Source of the DNA: Sutterella sp. UBA4713
GTDB taxonomy: Bacteria > Pseudomonadota > Gammaproteobacteria > Burkholderiales > Burkholderiaceae_F
Direction of reading: 5' to 3'
Assembly (NCBI GenBank): GCA_002404465.1
Contig: DHJT01000042.1
Span: 5,615-11,715, forward strand
DNA: 6,101 nucleotides
A program made the translations under genes and the position numbers. Below the pieces are notes generated by a model. The model saw only the letters and a list, made by a program, of their open reading frames with translations, was not told the origin of the DNA and did not search any database. Below, piece by piece: positions 6,038 through 6,101 of the stretch (positions are counted from its first letter, which is position 1; each line of letters begins with the position of its first letter).

Positions 6038-6101
6038 AGTGCCTCGATTCAGAATATCGCGCAAGCTGCTAATCGCAATCCCCTGTAAACGAGGGCAAGG
6101 C

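Larger units (their letters stand above)
5842..6101. other. ftsH leader and upstream region without a recognisable gene
   Basis: No frame on either strand gives a convincing protein here. The longest minus-strand frame is open from the right edge to TGA at 5930, but its 56 residues are Cys- and Ser-rich with irregular codon use and match no family I recognise; in particular it does not look like the C-terminus of RlmE, the usual neighbour of ftsH. A plus-strand GTG frame from 6039 to the edge lacks a ribosome-binding site. The region holds several dyads, the best at 5952-5969 and 6018-6037, and presumably the ftsH promoter, which I cannot place with confidence. Confidence 0.55.

Noticed and set aside
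5931..6100. Minus-strand open frame reaching the right edge, possible 3' end of an upstream gene
   Set aside because: Irregular codon use, many Cys and Ser, no recognisable motif, and dyads throughout; it cannot be excluded without the sequence to the right.
6039..6101. Plus-strand GTG frame at the right edge, possible start of a divergent gene
   Set aside because: No ribosome-binding site and no match in the 21 visible residues to the divergent genes often found near ftsH.

Overview
The window looks like chromosomal DNA from a betaproteobacterium. The best support is the gene order ftsH-folP-glmM, all on the minus strand and a classic proteobacterial housekeeping cluster, together with an FtsH whose N-terminal and second membrane segments (WCLIAFVLFTVFRQF, ISWFPMILLIGVWIFFMRQM) read like Burkholderiales homologues. 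A gut-type Burkholderiales such as the Sutterellaceae is a guess that would need a database search.

Layout from left to right. Positions 1-234 hold the 5' part of an aspartate ammonia-lyase-like gene on the minus strand, which runs off the left edge. Positions 235-468 are a divergent control region with a perfect 15-bp dyad, a TATAAT box and a 10-bp inverted repeat spread over 73 bp. Positions 469-1425 encode a LysR-type regulator on the plus strand. Positions 1426-1518 are a convergent gap with two hairpins that probably end transcription from both sides. Then, on the minus strand, come glmM (1519-2853), folP (2920-3726) and ftsH (3793-5841), each separated by 66 bp and very probably co-transcribed from the right. 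Positions 5842-6101 show no convincing gene and contain the ftsH leader with several dyads.

Functionally the right part is a core operon: FtsH is the membrane AAA+ zinc protease, FolP makes dihydropteroate for folate, and GlmM makes glucosamine-1-phosphate for peptidoglycan and lipopolysaccharide precursors. The left part looks like a separate unit in which a LysR-type regulator may control itself and the divergent aspartase, which would convert aspartate to fumarate and ammonia.

I found no mobile element, CRISPR array, tRNA or rRNA, and no evidence of an undescribed multi-gene system. The most interesting details are the architecture of the aspA-lysR control region, the long charged C-terminal tail of FtsH with its TTG start, the strong intercistronic hairpin before folP, the altered substrate-loop segment of FolP, and the absence of a recognisable rlmE directly upstream of ftsH.
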